Shown piece by piece: positions 1 to 8,822 of a stretch of DNA of 64,000 nucleotides. A program made the translations under genes and the position numbers. Numbering within the stretch: position 1 is the first letter of the stretch; each line of letters opens with the position of its first letter. This DNA is from Agromyces aurantiacus (lineage in GTDB: Bacteria > Actinomycetota > Actinomycetes > Actinomycetales > Microbacteriaceae). The notes below the pieces were generated by a model. That model made no database searches, was not told the origin of the DNA, and saw only the letters and a list, made by a program, of their open reading frames with translations. Where the stretch lies: assembly GCF_016907355.1 (NCBI RefSeq), contig NZ_JAFBBW010000001.1, positions 3,472,001 to 3,536,000 of the forward strand. Direction: 5' to 3'.

Positions 1-54
1 CTCGCGGCCCGCTGGGCTCGGTCGAGCACGCCTGATTCCCAGACCTTCGCTGAT

Positions 55-435
55 CTAGCCGGTGACGGCGGTCATCCGGATGGAGACGAGGATGCCGGGG
101 AATTCGACGCCGAGCTTCGCGACGTACCGCGTCGGCGGAGCCGACGGGAACCAGCGTGCGTACTCTTCGTTGAGGCCGGGGAAGTCCTCGGGGCGGGTGA
201 GCAGCACGCCGACCTCGACGACGTCGTCGAGCGTCGCCCCGCCCGCCTTCAGGATCGCCTCGCAGTTCGCGAGCGCCTGCCGGGTCTGCTCCTGGATGGT
301 GTCACCCGCGAGCACCCCGCTTCTCACGTCGACGCCCACCGTGCCCGAGACGTAGACGTGCGCCCCGACTCGCACGCCCTGGCTGTAGAACGGCGACGTC
401 GGTGCATCCGGGGTGCTGATGATCTCCTTGGCCAT
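55..435 (-). CDS. RidA/YjgF-family protein
   Basis: 126-residue RidA (YjgF/YER057c/UK114) family protein, the normal single-domain length. Characterised members hydrolyse reactive enamine/imine intermediates made by PLP enzymes in the cytoplasm. The N-terminal strand with the FYSQGV stretch, the VSGTVGVD segment and the C-terminal ATRYVAKLG/VSIRMTAV-like strand are family-typical. The start is set at the ATG at 435, which has a strong GGGAGGAGG site; longer in-frame readings are low-complexity. It follows the deaminase gene after 76 bp and is probably the last gene of that operon. A role in quenching amine by-products of the deaminase is inference. Exact substrate unknown. Confidence 0.9.
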   Translation of the reverse strand: MAKEIISTPDAPTSPFYSQGVRVGAHVYVSGTVGVDVRSGVLAGDTIQEQTRQALANCEAILKAGGATLDDVVEVGVLLTRPEDFPGLNEEYARWFPSAPPTRYVAKLGVEFPGILVSIRMTAVTG

Positions 436-511
436 TGCGAGCCTCCTCCCTCGGCGCACGCACCCGATCGATGGTGTGCATCGTGGCAGAGGTCGGCGCG
501 CGCCGCACGCC

Positions 512-1528
512 TCATTCCGATCGATCGCGCTTCCACGCGTCGATCTCGCCGTGGAGTCGCGCCCGTCCGACCGGATCGAGGAAGGCGGAATCGACGGAGT
601 TCCTCGCCAACTGCTCGACCGCTCCGGCATCCAGGCCGAACTGCGTGACGACGGCGTCGAAGTTCGCGTCGAGGTAGCCGCCGAAGTACGCCGGGTCGTC
701 GGAGTTCACGCTCACGAGGAGGCCGAGCTCGAGCATCCGGGGCAGCGGATGGTCGGCCATCGTGTCGACCGTGCGCAGTCGCACGTTCGACAGCGGGCAG
801 ACGGTGAGCGGAACGCGATCGCGGACCAGGCGCTCGACGAGGTCGGGGTCCTCCAGGCTCCGGATGCCGTGGTCGACGCGTTCGACGTGCAGCAGGTCGA
901 GCGCCTCCCGGACGTACTCGGCCGGGCCCTCCTCGCCGGCGTGCGCCACGACGTGGAGCCCCGCGTCGCGAGCCATCCGGTAGACCTCGACGAAGAGCGA
1001 CGGCGGGTAGCCGACCTCCGCCGAGTCCAAGCCGATGCCGTCGATCGGCAGGCCGGCGTCGAGCACGTGGGCGAGGGCATCCATCGCATCCCCCGGCGGG
1101 AGGTCGCGCCAGAACGACATGATGAGCTTCGTCGTCATCCCGTGGTCGGTGAGGCCTCGGTCCAGTGCGCTGCGGATGCCGCCGATCACTGTCTCGGCCG
1201 GGATGCCGCGTCGCGTGTGCGCCTGGATGTCGAAGAAGATCTCGGCGTGCCGCACGCCCGCGGCCGAGGCGCGAGCGAGGTAGCGATGGGTGACCGCTGC
1301 GAAGTCGTCCGCGTCGCGCAGGACCTCGAGGTTCACGTAGAGCAGGTCGAGGAACGACTGGAGATCGGTGAAGTCGTACTGCGCCTCGAGGTGCTCGAGC
1401 GACCGCCACGGGAGGTCGATGCCGTTCTCCCCCGCAGTCTCGATGATGAACGCGGGCTCGAGGGTTCCCTCGAGGTGGACGTGGAGTTCCGCGACCGGGG
1501 GTCTCGCGACGCGTAGACGATCGGTCAT
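512..1528 (-). CDS. adenosine deaminase superfamily, adenine-deaminase type
   Basis: 338-residue metal-dependent purine deaminase with a TIM-barrel fold. Visible zinc and catalytic motifs: HVHLEGT (16-22), HAGEEGP (196-202; His zinc ligand and catalytic Glu199), His220, and SDDPAYFGGY (276-285; Asp277/Asp278). HAGEEGP plus DDPAYFGGY is the pattern of the adenine-deaminase/ADA-like branch; classical adenosine deaminases have HAGE-x-G and TDDP. It would make hypoxanthine (or inosine) plus ammonia. It starts inside the stop of the S51 peptidase gene (ATGA), so the two are co-translated. Adenosine versus adenine as substrate cannot be settled from sequence. Confidence 0.88.
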   Translation of the reverse strand: MTDRLRVARPPVAELHVHLEGTLEPAFIIETAGENGIDLPWRSLEHLEAQYDFTDLQSFLDLLYVNLEVLRDADDFAAVTHRYLARASAAGVRHAEIFFDIQAHTRRGIPAETVIGGIRSALDRGLTDHGMTTKLIMSFWRDLPPGDAMDALAHVLDAGLPIDGIGLDSAEVGYPPSLFVEVYRMARDAGLHVVAHAGEEGPAEYVREALDLLHVERVDHGIRSLEDPDLVERLVRDRVPLTVCPLSNVRLRTVDTMADHPLPRMLELGLLVSVNSDDPAYFGGYLDANFDAVVTQFGLDAGAVEQLARNSVDSAFLDPVGRARLHGEIDAWKRDRSE

Positions 1529-2202
1529 CCGGATGCCACCGGGAGGGGGAAGTGCGTCCAGGATCCCTCTGACACGACTCGGACCGCGCCGGCGGCGACC
1601 ACGATGGCCGTGTCGTCGTCGATGGCGTATGCCGCGTTCGGCAGGGTGGCGGCCCATCGTTCCGCGTGGGCGAGGGTGTTCTGCGGGAGGTTCGGATGGT
1701 CCAGGTGCGGGAAGATCGAGAAGTCGACGACGCCCAGGGCCTCGTTTCCGCCGCCGGGCGGCTGCCACTCGACGAAGTACTCGCCGATCCGGGGCGTGAG
1801 CGCCATGCTCCCGGCGCTCAGGCCCACCCAGACGGTATTCGACAGGGTGGGGAGCAGGTCGACGAACCCGGACTCGCGCATCCAGTGCGCCAGGTACAGG
1901 GAGTCACCTCCGCCGGCCAGCAGGACGTCGGCCTGCTCCAGGACCGGGACCCAGAGCTCCCGCTCGATGCTCGGCAGGGCGGTGAGTTCCAGGACGCCCA
2001 GGGACTTCCACCCCTGGTCGACCATGTGCAACGGGGAACGCCCGCTGATGAAGCGCCATGCTCCCTCGCTCGAACCGTGGCCGTACGCGGCCGTGGGGAT
2101 GCACAGGGCGCTGCACTCCTCGATGGGCTTGCCCAGCAGGTCGACCAGTGCAGCGCGGATCGTCGGATTGCCGACGCCGGCAGAGGTGAGCAGGAGCTTC
2201 AT
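1525..2202 (-). CDS. peptidase S51 family (dipeptidase E-like)
   Basis: 225-residue Ser-type peptidase of family S51, close to the length of dipeptidase E (about 229). Seen: LLLTSAG N-terminus, the LLAGGGDSLYL strand, nucleophile elbow GLSAGS with Ser129, and FPHLDHPN carrying the likely catalytic His (166 or 169). Dipeptidase E cleaves Asp-X dipeptides, but the family also holds cyanophycinase and other activities. The ATG at 2202 is chosen because a GGAGAGAC site precedes it and the product then begins at the conserved MKLLLTS. First gene of a three-gene run with the deaminase and RidA. Confidence 0.87.
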   Translation of the reverse strand: MKLLLTSAGVGNPTIRAALVDLLGKPIEECSALCIPTAAYGHGSSEGAWRFISGRSPLHMVDQGWKSLGVLELTALPSIERELWVPVLEQADVLLAGGGDSLYLAHWMRESGFVDLLPTLSNTVWVGLSAGSMALTPRIGEYFVEWQPPGGGNEALGVVDFSIFPHLDHPNLPQNTLAHAERWAATLPNAAYAIDDDTAIVVAAGAVRVVSEGSWTHFPLPVASG

Positions 2203-2295
2203 CGGGTCTCTCCATTCCGTCTTCGCAATCGATCGTGAAATGGAAGTGGTCGTCGGGGCGACCGTACCAAACGAGGCAGCCAACGCGCCGCACGG

Positions 2296-3762
2296 TCACG
2301 GACGAGCGGATGAGAGGTCGGCGAGATCGACGTCCTGATCCGCGCTCCGAGCGGCGCCCGAGCGGGAACCGCCGCGGTCGGCCCGAGGCACGAGAAGCCA
2401 GGAGGCGACGGCCGCCGCGGCAGCGAAGCCGGCTGCGACCCGGAAGGCCGCGGACAGGTCGGAGGTGAGCACCGCCGCCTGGTCGGCGCCGGTACCCGTC
2501 GCGACGGCGGCGAGCACCGCCAGGCCGATGGCGCCGCCGACCTGCTGCGAGGTGGTGTAGACGCCTCCGGCGATCCCCGCCCGCTCGACGGGCACCCGGC
2601 TCGTGGCGGCCACGGTGCCGGCGACGAAGGCGAGGCCGAATCCGATGCCGGTGACCAGCTGCGGCAGCACGAGGTCGGCGAGGAAGGACGACTGCGGGTC
2701 GAGGATGGAAGTCCACGCCAGCCCGACGGCCGCGACGAGCAGGCCGACGGCCAGCGGCATCCGCACCCCGAACCGCCCGATGATGCGCGGGGCGAGGGCA
2801 TTGAAGAGGACGAGCATCGCCACGGTGGGCAGGACGCCGAGGCCCGCGACCACCGGTCCGGCGCCGCGAATCGCCTGCAGGTAGACGGTGAGCAGGAACC
2901 ACATCGGCATCATGGCCATGGCGCTCAGCAGCACGGCGAGGTTGGCGCCGCGCAGGCCGCGCACGGCGAGCAGCGACGGCGGGAGGAGCGGGTCGGCCGC
3001 GCGCCGCTCGAGCATCGCGAACGCCGTCAGCAGGAGCACTCCGGCCAGGAGCGGGAGCAGCACCCTGATCGAGAGCCATCCGTCCTCCGAGACGCCGATC
3101 AGGCCGAACACGACGGCGACCAGTCCCCCGGTCGCGGTGATCGCCCCGCCGAGGTCGAGGGCGGGCCGCGCGGCACGGAGCGGGGTCGCCGGCAGGCGCA
3201 CGAGCGCGCCCACGACGATGAGGATGCCGATCGGCATGTTGATCCAGAGGATCGCGGGCCACCCCCAGGCTTCGGTGAGCAGGCCGCCGAGGATCGCCCC
3301 GGATGCGCCGCCGAGCCCGGCGGCCGCGCCCATCAGGCCGAGCGCCCGGTTGCGCCGCGGCCCCGGCGCGAAGATCGTCATGACGAGGGCCATCGCCGCG
3401 GGCGCGGTGAGGGCCGCACCGAGCCCCTGGGCCGCCCTCGCGGCGACGAGGGCGCCGGCGGTCGGCGCGAGCGCGCCGACGACGGAGGCGACGACGAAGA
3501 CCAGCAGCCCCGCGACGAACACGCGCCGCGCACCGGCGACGTCGGCAAGGCGACCGCCGAAGAGCAGGAGGCCCCCGAAGAGCAGCGCGTAGGCGTTGAC
3601 GACCCACGTGACGCCGCCCGCCGTGAAGTCGAGATCGGCCTGCATCGAGGGCAGGGCGACGTTCACGATGGCCGAGTCCAGGACGAGGACGAACTGGGTC
3701 GCGGCGAGCAGGAGCAGCGCGAGGCGCGACGGGCGCGCGAGGTGCGGATACGACGGGTTCAT
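2296..3762 (-). CDS. MFS drug exporter, DHA2 (EmrB/QacA) type
   Basis: 488-residue proton-coupled efflux pump, predicted 14 membrane spans. The first span carries the DHA2 signature around LDSAIVNVALPSMQADL, followed by WVVNAYAL and the loop GGRLADVAGARR (motif A). Start at ATG 3762 with a GGAGGGG site. It is divergent from the TetR gene at 3843; the 80 bp between them hold a perfect dyad, so TetR repression relieved by a substrate drug is the expected control. Ends with a polar cytoplasmic tail. Substrate unknown. Confidence 0.92.
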   Translation of the reverse strand: MNPSYPHLARPSRLALLLLAATQFVLVLDSAIVNVALPSMQADLDFTAGGVTWVVNAYALLFGGLLLFGGRLADVAGARRVFVAGLLVFVVASVVGALAPTAGALVAARAAQGLGAALTAPAAMALVMTIFAPGPRRNRALGLMGAAAGLGGASGAILGGLLTEAWGWPAILWINMPIGILIVVGALVRLPATPLRAARPALDLGGAITATGGLVAVVFGLIGVSEDGWLSIRVLLPLLAGVLLLTAFAMLERRAADPLLPPSLLAVRGLRGANLAVLLSAMAMMPMWFLLTVYLQAIRGAGPVVAGLGVLPTVAMLVLFNALAPRIIGRFGVRMPLAVGLLVAAVGLAWTSILDPQSSFLADLVLPQLVTGIGFGLAFVAGTVAATSRVPVERAGIAGGVYTTSQQVGGAIGLAVLAAVATGTGADQAAVLTSDLSAAFRVAAGFAAAAAVASWLLVPRADRGGSRSGAARSADQDVDLADLSSARP

Positions 3763-3768
3763 GGTCCC

Positions 3769-3837
3769 CTCCGGGAATAGAAGTACACAATCTGTGTCGT
3801 TTCTGAACGACACACCATGTAACCTCTATTCCCGGAG
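3769..3837. promoter_or_regulatory. divergent promoter with TetR-type operator
   Basis: A perfect inverted repeat TGTGTCGTT (3793-3801), TCTG, AACGACACA (3806-3814) lies midway between the MFS and TetR starts. Outside it, CTCCGGGAATAGA (3769-3781) and its exact reverse complement (3825-3837) make the two mRNA leaders mirror images. The position fits a TetR-family operator that shuts off both genes. Dyad directly seen; the binding protein is inferred from adjacency. Confidence 0.75.
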
Positions 3838-3842
3838 GTGCG

Positions 3843-4532
3843 ATGGATCCGCAGAACGCCCGGAGCCGGCGCACGCGCGCCGCGCTCCTCGAGGCCGCGC
3901 GCGAGATCGTCGAAGGGCAGGGCCTCGAGGCCCTCACGATGGGGGCGGTGGGCGACCGGGCCGGCGTCACCCGGCGCACGGTCTACCTCCGCTTCGAGTC
4001 GCGCACCGCCCTGGTCACCGCGCTCTTCGAACACGTCAACGAGGCCGAGGAGCTGGCCGAGTCGCTGCGCCCCGTGCACGACGCATCCGATGCCGCGGCC
4101 GCCCTTGCCGCCTGGGCCGCGCATGTCGCCCGCTTCCACCCCCGGATCGCGCGCGTCGCCCGCGCCGTCCAGGCCATGCGCGACGCCGACGCGGATGCCG
4201 CCGAGCACTGGAGGCTCGTCCAGGCGGACTGGTACCGCATCTGCCGCGAGCTCGCCGAACGCACGCGCGACGAGGGCGTGCTCGCCGACGGCTGGACCGT
4301 CGAGCGCATGGCCGACATGCTGCAGGCGTTGATGTCCTTCGACATCCTGGACACCCTGGTCGGACTCCACGGCTGGTCGGCCGATGCCTGCGCGGCGCAG
4401 CTGGGGCGACTGGCGCACTCGACCTTCCTGCGCCCCGGCACGCCGATCACCGCTCAGGCGGGCGCCGGCACCACCGAACGGCGGGGTGCCGGACGGCCGA
4501 GCGCTCGGAACTCCCAGCCGGCGCCGCGATAG
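3843..4532 (+). CDS. TetR-family transcriptional regulator
   Basis: 229 residues. An N-terminal TetR helix-turn-helix lies at about residues 8-55 (TRAALLEAAREIV, then GVTRRTVYLRF as recognition helix), followed by a helical ligand-binding domain. The start has a CCCGGAGGTG ribosome site. Divergent from the DHA2 exporter, which it very likely represses through the 3793-3814 dyad. The C-terminal 25 residues are a low-complexity Arg/Ala/Gly/Pro tail whose DNA overlaps the end of the convergent dehydrogenase gene by 79 bp. Confidence 0.9.
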   Translation: MDPQNARSRRTRAALLEAAREIVEGQGLEALTMGAVGDRAGVTRRTVYLRFESRTALVTALFEHVNEAEELAESLRPVHDASDAAAALAAWAAHVARFHPRIARVARAVQAMRDADADAAEHWRLVQADWYRICRELAERTRDEGVLADGWTVERMADMLQALMSFDILDTLVGLHGWSADACAAQLGRLAHSTFLRPGTPITAQAGAGTTERRGAGRPSARNSQPAPR

Positions 4533-5851
4533 GCATCCGCGTCGAGCGCGTGGCGACCGTCGACGATGCGGCGGCGGCCGACGAGCTCCCCGAGCGCCTC
4601 CGGATCGGCCTCGCCGAATTCGCGCCACTCGGTCAGGAGCGCCACGACGTCGGCATCGGTCACGGCCTCCGCGAGCGAATCGACGTAGTCGAGGTCGGGG
4701 TACGCGCGGTGCGCGTTCGCGTTCGCCTCGGGGTCGTACACGACGACGTGCGCCCCCTCGAGCGAGAGCATGCGCGCCACGTCGAGCGCCGGGGCGTCGC
4801 GCACGTCGTCCGAGTCCGGCTTGAACGCGGCGCCGAGGGCCGCGATGCGCGCACCGTCGAGGTCGCCTCCGGCGAGCTCGCGGACCAGGTCGACCATCCG
4901 CAGCCGCCGGCGCGTGTTGATGTCGTCGACCTGGTGCAGGAAGGCGACGGCCTCGCCCACGCCCAGCTCCTCCGCGCGGTGGGCGAACGCGCGGATGTCC
5001 TTCGGGAGGCACCCGCCGCCGAACCCGAGCCCCGGCTTGAGGAAGCGGCCGCCGATGCGGGCGTCGTGCGACAGCGCGGCGGCGAGCAGGTCGACATCGG
5101 CGCCGGTGGCCTCGCACACCTCGGCCATCGCGTTGATGTACGAGATCTTGGTCGCGAGGAAGGAGTTCGCGGCGACCTTGACGAGCTCCGCGGTGGGCAG
5201 ATCGGCCACCACGAGCGGCGTGCCCTGCGCGAGGATCGGCGCGTACACGGCGCGCAGCTGGCGCTCCGCCCACTCCGAGGCGACCCCGAACACGAGCCGG
5301 TCGGGGTGCAGCGTGTCCTCGACCGCGAAGCCCTCACGCAGGAACTCGGGGTTCCAGGCCAGTTCGAGCCGGTCCCCGATGGGCGAGCGCTCGCGCACCA
5401 TCCGCGTCAGGCGCTCGGCGGTGCCGATGGGGACGGTCGACTTGCCGACGAGCAGGGCCCGTCGGTCGATGCGCGACGCCAGCGCCTCGAACGCCTGGTC
5501 GACGAAGGCGAGGTCGGCGGCATCCGAGTCGCCGGCCTGCGGCGTGCCGACGCAGACGAAGTGGACGTCGCCGAAGCGCGCGGCCTCGTCGAACTCGGTC
5601 GTGAACGCGAGCCGTCCGGTCGCCAGCATCTCGGAGAGCTTCGCCTGCAGACCGGGCTCGAAGAACGGCACGCGGCCGGCGGCGAGCTCGGCGACCTTCC
5701 GCTCGTCGACGTCGACGCCGAGCACGTCGAAGCCGAGCGCGGCCATGCAGACGGCGTGGGTCGCGCCGAGGTAGCCGACGCCGACGACCGTGATCCTCGG
5801 GCGCTCGGCGATGGGATGGCTCGTGGACTCGGGGTGTCGGGTGGTGCCCAT
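4454..5851 (-). CDS. ugd: UDP-glucose/GDP-mannose 6-dehydrogenase family
   Basis: 465-residue NAD-dependent dehydrogenase that oxidises a nucleotide sugar twice to the uronic acid, most likely UDP-glucose to UDP-glucuronate. Seen: N-terminal Rossmann motif GVGYLG, VGTPQ, KSTVPIG, WNPEFLREG, the catalytic cysteine in GFGGGCLPKD, and a C-terminal NAD-half with AFKPDSDDVRDAP. Start at ATG 5851, preceded by AGGAGGAACAC; upstream reading is poor. It is the last gene of the polysaccharide operon, 32 bp after the beta-helix gene, so it should feed sugar donor to the GT2 synthase. GDP-mannose dehydrogenase (alginate-type) is the main alternative. Confidence 0.92.
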   Translation of the reverse strand: MGTTRHPESTSHPIAERPRITVVGVGYLGATHAVCMAALGFDVLGVDVDERKVAELAAGRVPFFEPGLQAKLSEMLATGRLAFTTEFDEAARFGDVHFVCVGTPQAGDSDAADLAFVDQAFEALASRIDRRALLVGKSTVPIGTAERLTRMVRERSPIGDRLELAWNPEFLREGFAVEDTLHPDRLVFGVASEWAERQLRAVYAPILAQGTPLVVADLPTAELVKVAANSFLATKISYINAMAEVCEATGADVDLLAAALSHDARIGGRFLKPGLGFGGGCLPKDIRAFAHRAEELGVGEAVAFLHQVDDINTRRRLRMVDLVRELAGGDLDGARIAALGAAFKPDSDDVRDAPALDVARMLSLEGAHVVVYDPEANANAHRAYPDLDYVDSLAEAVTDADVVALLTEWREFGEADPEALGELVGRRRIVDGRHALDADAYRGAGWEFRALGRPAPRRSVVPAPA

Positions 5852-5883
5852 GTGTTCCTCCTGGGATGGCATCGGGTTCGGGG

Positions 5884-7008
5884 TCATTCGTCGCGGCACT
5901 CGACATTGCTCAGCTCGGCGCCTGAGCCGGAGACGGTGTTGTCGCAGGTCACGACGTTGTCGCGCTCGGGCTTCAACGAGAAGCCGAGGCCGTCGGCGCC
6001 GAGGTCGGCGGTGTTGCTGCGGAAGACGTTGCCGGTTCCCCAGCCGTCGAGGATCTCGTGGGTCTGGAAGCCGTCGGCCGGCGAGGTGGTGCCGGTGTTG
6101 CCCTCGATCAGCCAGCCGTTGCCCTTGACGTCGACCCACGAGTCGGCCTCGACCATCCCGGCGCCGTCGAACGTGTTGTCGCGCAGCACGCCGTCGGACG
6201 TGCCCTCCTTGAGGTCGACGCTCTCGGAGGTCGTGTTCGAGATGGCGTTGCCCTCGATCAGGTTGCGGTCGCTCGCGTCGGGCTCGCAGTCGCTGATGTC
6301 GCACCAGTTCGATTCGGCGGTGCCGATGTAGATGCCCTCGCCGAACTTCGGCTTCCGCAGTCCGGTGTCGCTGATCGTGTTGTGCAGCACCTGGTTGTCG
6401 GTGCTGCCGGCGCGGAGGTGGATGGCCTCGTCGCCGATGTGCGAGACGTCGAGGTCGCGGATGACGGTGTCGGTCGTAGCATCCGCCATCACGCCCTTCT
6501 GGCCGTTGCGCACGGTGAAGCCCTGCAGCACCCAGTGGCTGGCGCCGTCGAGGTGGACGACGTAGCCGTCGTCGGTGCCGCCGCCGTCGAGGATGGCGTC
6601 TCGCGACCCGCACAGCGTGATCGGGGCGTCGGGCTTCCCAGCGGCGGTCATGGTGAACCGACCGTCGTACCGCCCGGGTGCCATCGCGATCACGTCGCCC
6701 GGTCGCGCCGCATCGAGCGCGGCCCGGAGCTCGTCGGCGTCGGTGACGTCGACGGTCGCCTCGGTGCAATCGGGGCCGTCCGCCTCCCCGGTCGGCGCGT
6801 CGCTCGCGCCGCTCGAGCCGCTGCCGGCCGAGCCGCCGCTCTCCCCTGAGCCGCCGGAGGTTGCATCCTGCCTCGCCGCCCAGCCGATCGCGGCCGCACC
6901 GGCGACGATCACCGCGAGCACGGCGACGACGATGGCGACGAGGGCGCCGCGACCGGGAGCGGCCGCCGTGTGCTGCTCCGCAAGGTTGCTGCCTGCGTGG
7001 TTCGTCAT
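5884..7008 (-). CDS. membrane-anchored right-handed beta-helix protein
   Basis: 374 residues. A short cytoplasmic head is followed by one membrane span (about residues 24-48, ALVAIVVAVLAVIVAGAA), a Gly/Ser-rich linker (about 55-80), then an extracellular repeat domain with PbH1-like rungs (NGQKGVMAD, ISDTGLRKPKFGEGI, LIEGNAISN, LIEGNTGT). This fold is shared by polysaccharide lyases, pectinases and C5-epimerases. Several cysteines (CTEA, LCGS, WCDISDCE, TCDN, VECRD) suit disulfides outside the cell. It starts within the stop of the larger beta-helix gene (ATGA). An epimerase or lyase acting on the operon's polymer is inferred; the catalytic residues were not identified. Confidence 0.8.
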   Translation of the reverse strand: MTNHAGSNLAEQHTAAAPGRGALVAIVVAVLAVIVAGAAAIGWAARQDATSGGSGESGGSAGSGSSGASDAPTGEADGPDCTEATVDVTDADELRAALDAARPGDVIAMAPGRYDGRFTMTAAGKPDAPITLCGSRDAILDGGGTDDGYVVHLDGASHWVLQGFTVRNGQKGVMADATTDTVIRDLDVSHIGDEAIHLRAGSTDNQVLHNTISDTGLRKPKFGEGIYIGTAESNWCDISDCEPDASDRNLIEGNAISNTTSESVDLKEGTSDGVLRDNTFDGAGMVEADSWVDVKGNGWLIEGNTGTTSPADGFQTHEILDGWGTGNVFRSNTADLGADGLGFSLKPERDNVVTCDNTVSGSGAELSNVECRDE

Positions 7009-8822
7009 GCCTTCCCTCTCAGTTCCTCGGCGGTCACGATGCCGGGCGAGAGCTCGGTGAGCGGTCGACGCTCGGCCTCGCGCTCGGCCCGACCGTGGTG
7101 ATGCCGGAATCCGGCGACGGCGGTGAACAGCAGCAGGACCCCGAGTGCCACCCAGACGATGGTCAGGGGCTGCGCGATGGTGCGCACCACCGAGGTGGCC
7201 GTGACGCGCTGCTCCCAGGCGTCGACGTCGTTGCGCGCGAAGTACCCGCCCGACGCACGGTCGGAGAACGGCTTGGCGCCGTCGCCCGCGACGGTGTTGC
7301 CCGTCACCCGCACGCCGGTCGCGGTGCCGACCAGCGTCACGGCATGGTTCGTGATGTCGGTGAACTCGTTGTCGGCGACGACGGCCGACGCGTCGTGGAT
7401 GCGCACGCCGGTGTCGACACCGGAGATCCGGTTGTCGTGCACCCGGCCCTCGACACCACCGTTGATGGACAGGGCCTGCCGGCTCTGCCCCGCCAGCCGG
7501 TTGCCCGCGACCTCCACGCCGGAGGCGCCGTCGTCGAGCGCGATGCCGACCACGCCGCCGGTGACGTCGGTTCCGGTCACCGTGATGCCCTCGCCGCCGT
7601 CGATGCGCAGGCCGTATCCCGCGTTGCCGGCCACGGTGCCGCCGTCGAGGTGCACGTCGCCGTACTCGACCGCCGGCGAGCCCGTCGCGCTCGGGCCGAG
7701 CGCCATCGGGCGCGCATCGATCGAGAGGCCGTTCCGGCCGTTGTGCGAGGCGGTGACCCCGGTCATGGTGATGCCCGAGCTCGATCGCTCGACGACGATG
7801 CCGTCCACGGCGTTGCCGGTGGACTCGGAGGACTCGATGGTGGTGGCCGTCACCGAGCGGTTCAGCACGATGCCGTCCACGAGGCTGCCGTGCACCCTGA
7901 GGCCGCTGACGGCGAGCTTCGTGGTCCACGACGCGAACAGGCCGAACGCGTTGCCCGTCGCCGTGACGTCGCTGATGGTTCCGCTCACCGTGCCGCCGGG
8001 GCGGGCGACGCCGTCGGTCAGCGCGGCGAGCTCCGATGCCGAGAGGGTCGGCGTCACGCCCGACTCGGTGCCCGCGTCGCCCGTCTCGGGCTGGGCGGGC
8101 ACGTCGGTGCCTGTGAGGGCGAGACCGCCGGTCTCGCCGCTCCAGAAGCCGAGGTCCTCGAGCGCCGCGTGCTGGAGATCCACGGTGCCCCCGATGACGC
8201 GGAGGTAGGCGCGACCGTCGGAGGTGTCGGCATCCGTCCCGCCCGAAGCAGGGTCGAAGCTGGTGATCGCGAGCGGCGCCTGATCGGCGCCGTGGGCGAT
8301 GAGGCCGCCGCCGAGCGTGATGATGGAAACGAACCCGTCGGCACCGCTGCGCAGCCGGAGGGCATCACCGCCCGTGCTCAGGTCGAGCGTGGCGCCGGCC
8401 AGCGCGACGACGTTCTCCTGGACCAGGATGGACCCGTCCGCCTGGGTGGCGACGCTGTCGGGCGCCGCCTCCTCGAGTTCGGCGAGGGTGTACGGATCCT
8501 CCCGGGGCGGGAGCACGAGCGTGGCTGCGGGCGTCGTGGGAACGCGGTACGGCCCGGTGAGCCAGGTCATCCTCGACGGCGCGGTCGCCGACACCTCGCG
8601 CACGAGATCGAGGCGACCGCGTTCGGCGCTCACGAGTGCCGCCTCCCGCTCGGCGTCACCGCGGTACGGACGCCCCTGGACCGAGTCGTCGGAGGCGACG
8701 CCGTATCCGCCCACCTCGTCGGTGGCGGCCGGCTTGCCGAAGAGGATGCCTGCGCCGAGGGCGCCGGCGACGATGAGCACGCCGAGCGCGATGGTGGCCA
8801 GGAGCCTGCGGAGCGTGGTCAT
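7005..8822 (-). CDS. NosD/AlgG-like parallel beta-helix protein with two membrane anchors
   Basis: 605 residues. An N-terminal signal-anchor (about residues 10-30, ATIALGVLIVAGALGAGILF) and a C-terminal span (about 555-577, ALGVLLLFTAVAGF) followed by a basic tail hold a large extracellular domain. From about residue 290 it shows regular rungs of about 22-24 residues such as GNAVDGIVVERSSSGITMTG and GNRLAGQSRQALSINGG, typical of right-handed beta-helices (NosD/CASH, alginate epimerase AlgG). ATG at 8822 overlaps the stop of the GT2 gene (ATGA). Probably modifies or guides the nascent polysaccharide; this is inference from fold and operon. Confidence 0.8.
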   Translation of the reverse strand: MTTLRRLLATIALGVLIVAGALGAGILFGKPAATDEVGGYGVASDDSVQGRPYRGDAEREAALVSAERGRLDLVREVSATAPSRMTWLTGPYRVPTTPAATLVLPPREDPYTLAELEEAAPDSVATQADGSILVQENVVALAGATLDLSTGGDALRLRSGADGFVSIITLGGGLIAHGADQAPLAITSFDPASGGTDADTSDGRAYLRVIGGTVDLQHAALEDLGFWSGETGGLALTGTDVPAQPETGDAGTESGVTPTLSASELAALTDGVARPGGTVSGTISDVTATGNAFGLFASWTTKLAVSGLRVHGSLVDGIVLNRSVTATTIESSESTGNAVDGIVVERSSSGITMTGVTASHNGRNGLSIDARPMALGPSATGSPAVEYGDVHLDGGTVAGNAGYGLRIDGGEGITVTGTDVTGGVVGIALDDGASGVEVAGNRLAGQSRQALSINGGVEGRVHDNRISGVDTGVRIHDASAVVADNEFTDITNHAVTLVGTATGVRVTGNTVAGDGAKPFSDRASGGYFARNDVDAWEQRVTATSVVRTIAQPLTIVWVALGVLLLFTAVAGFRHHHGRAEREAERRPLTELSPGIVTAEELRGKA

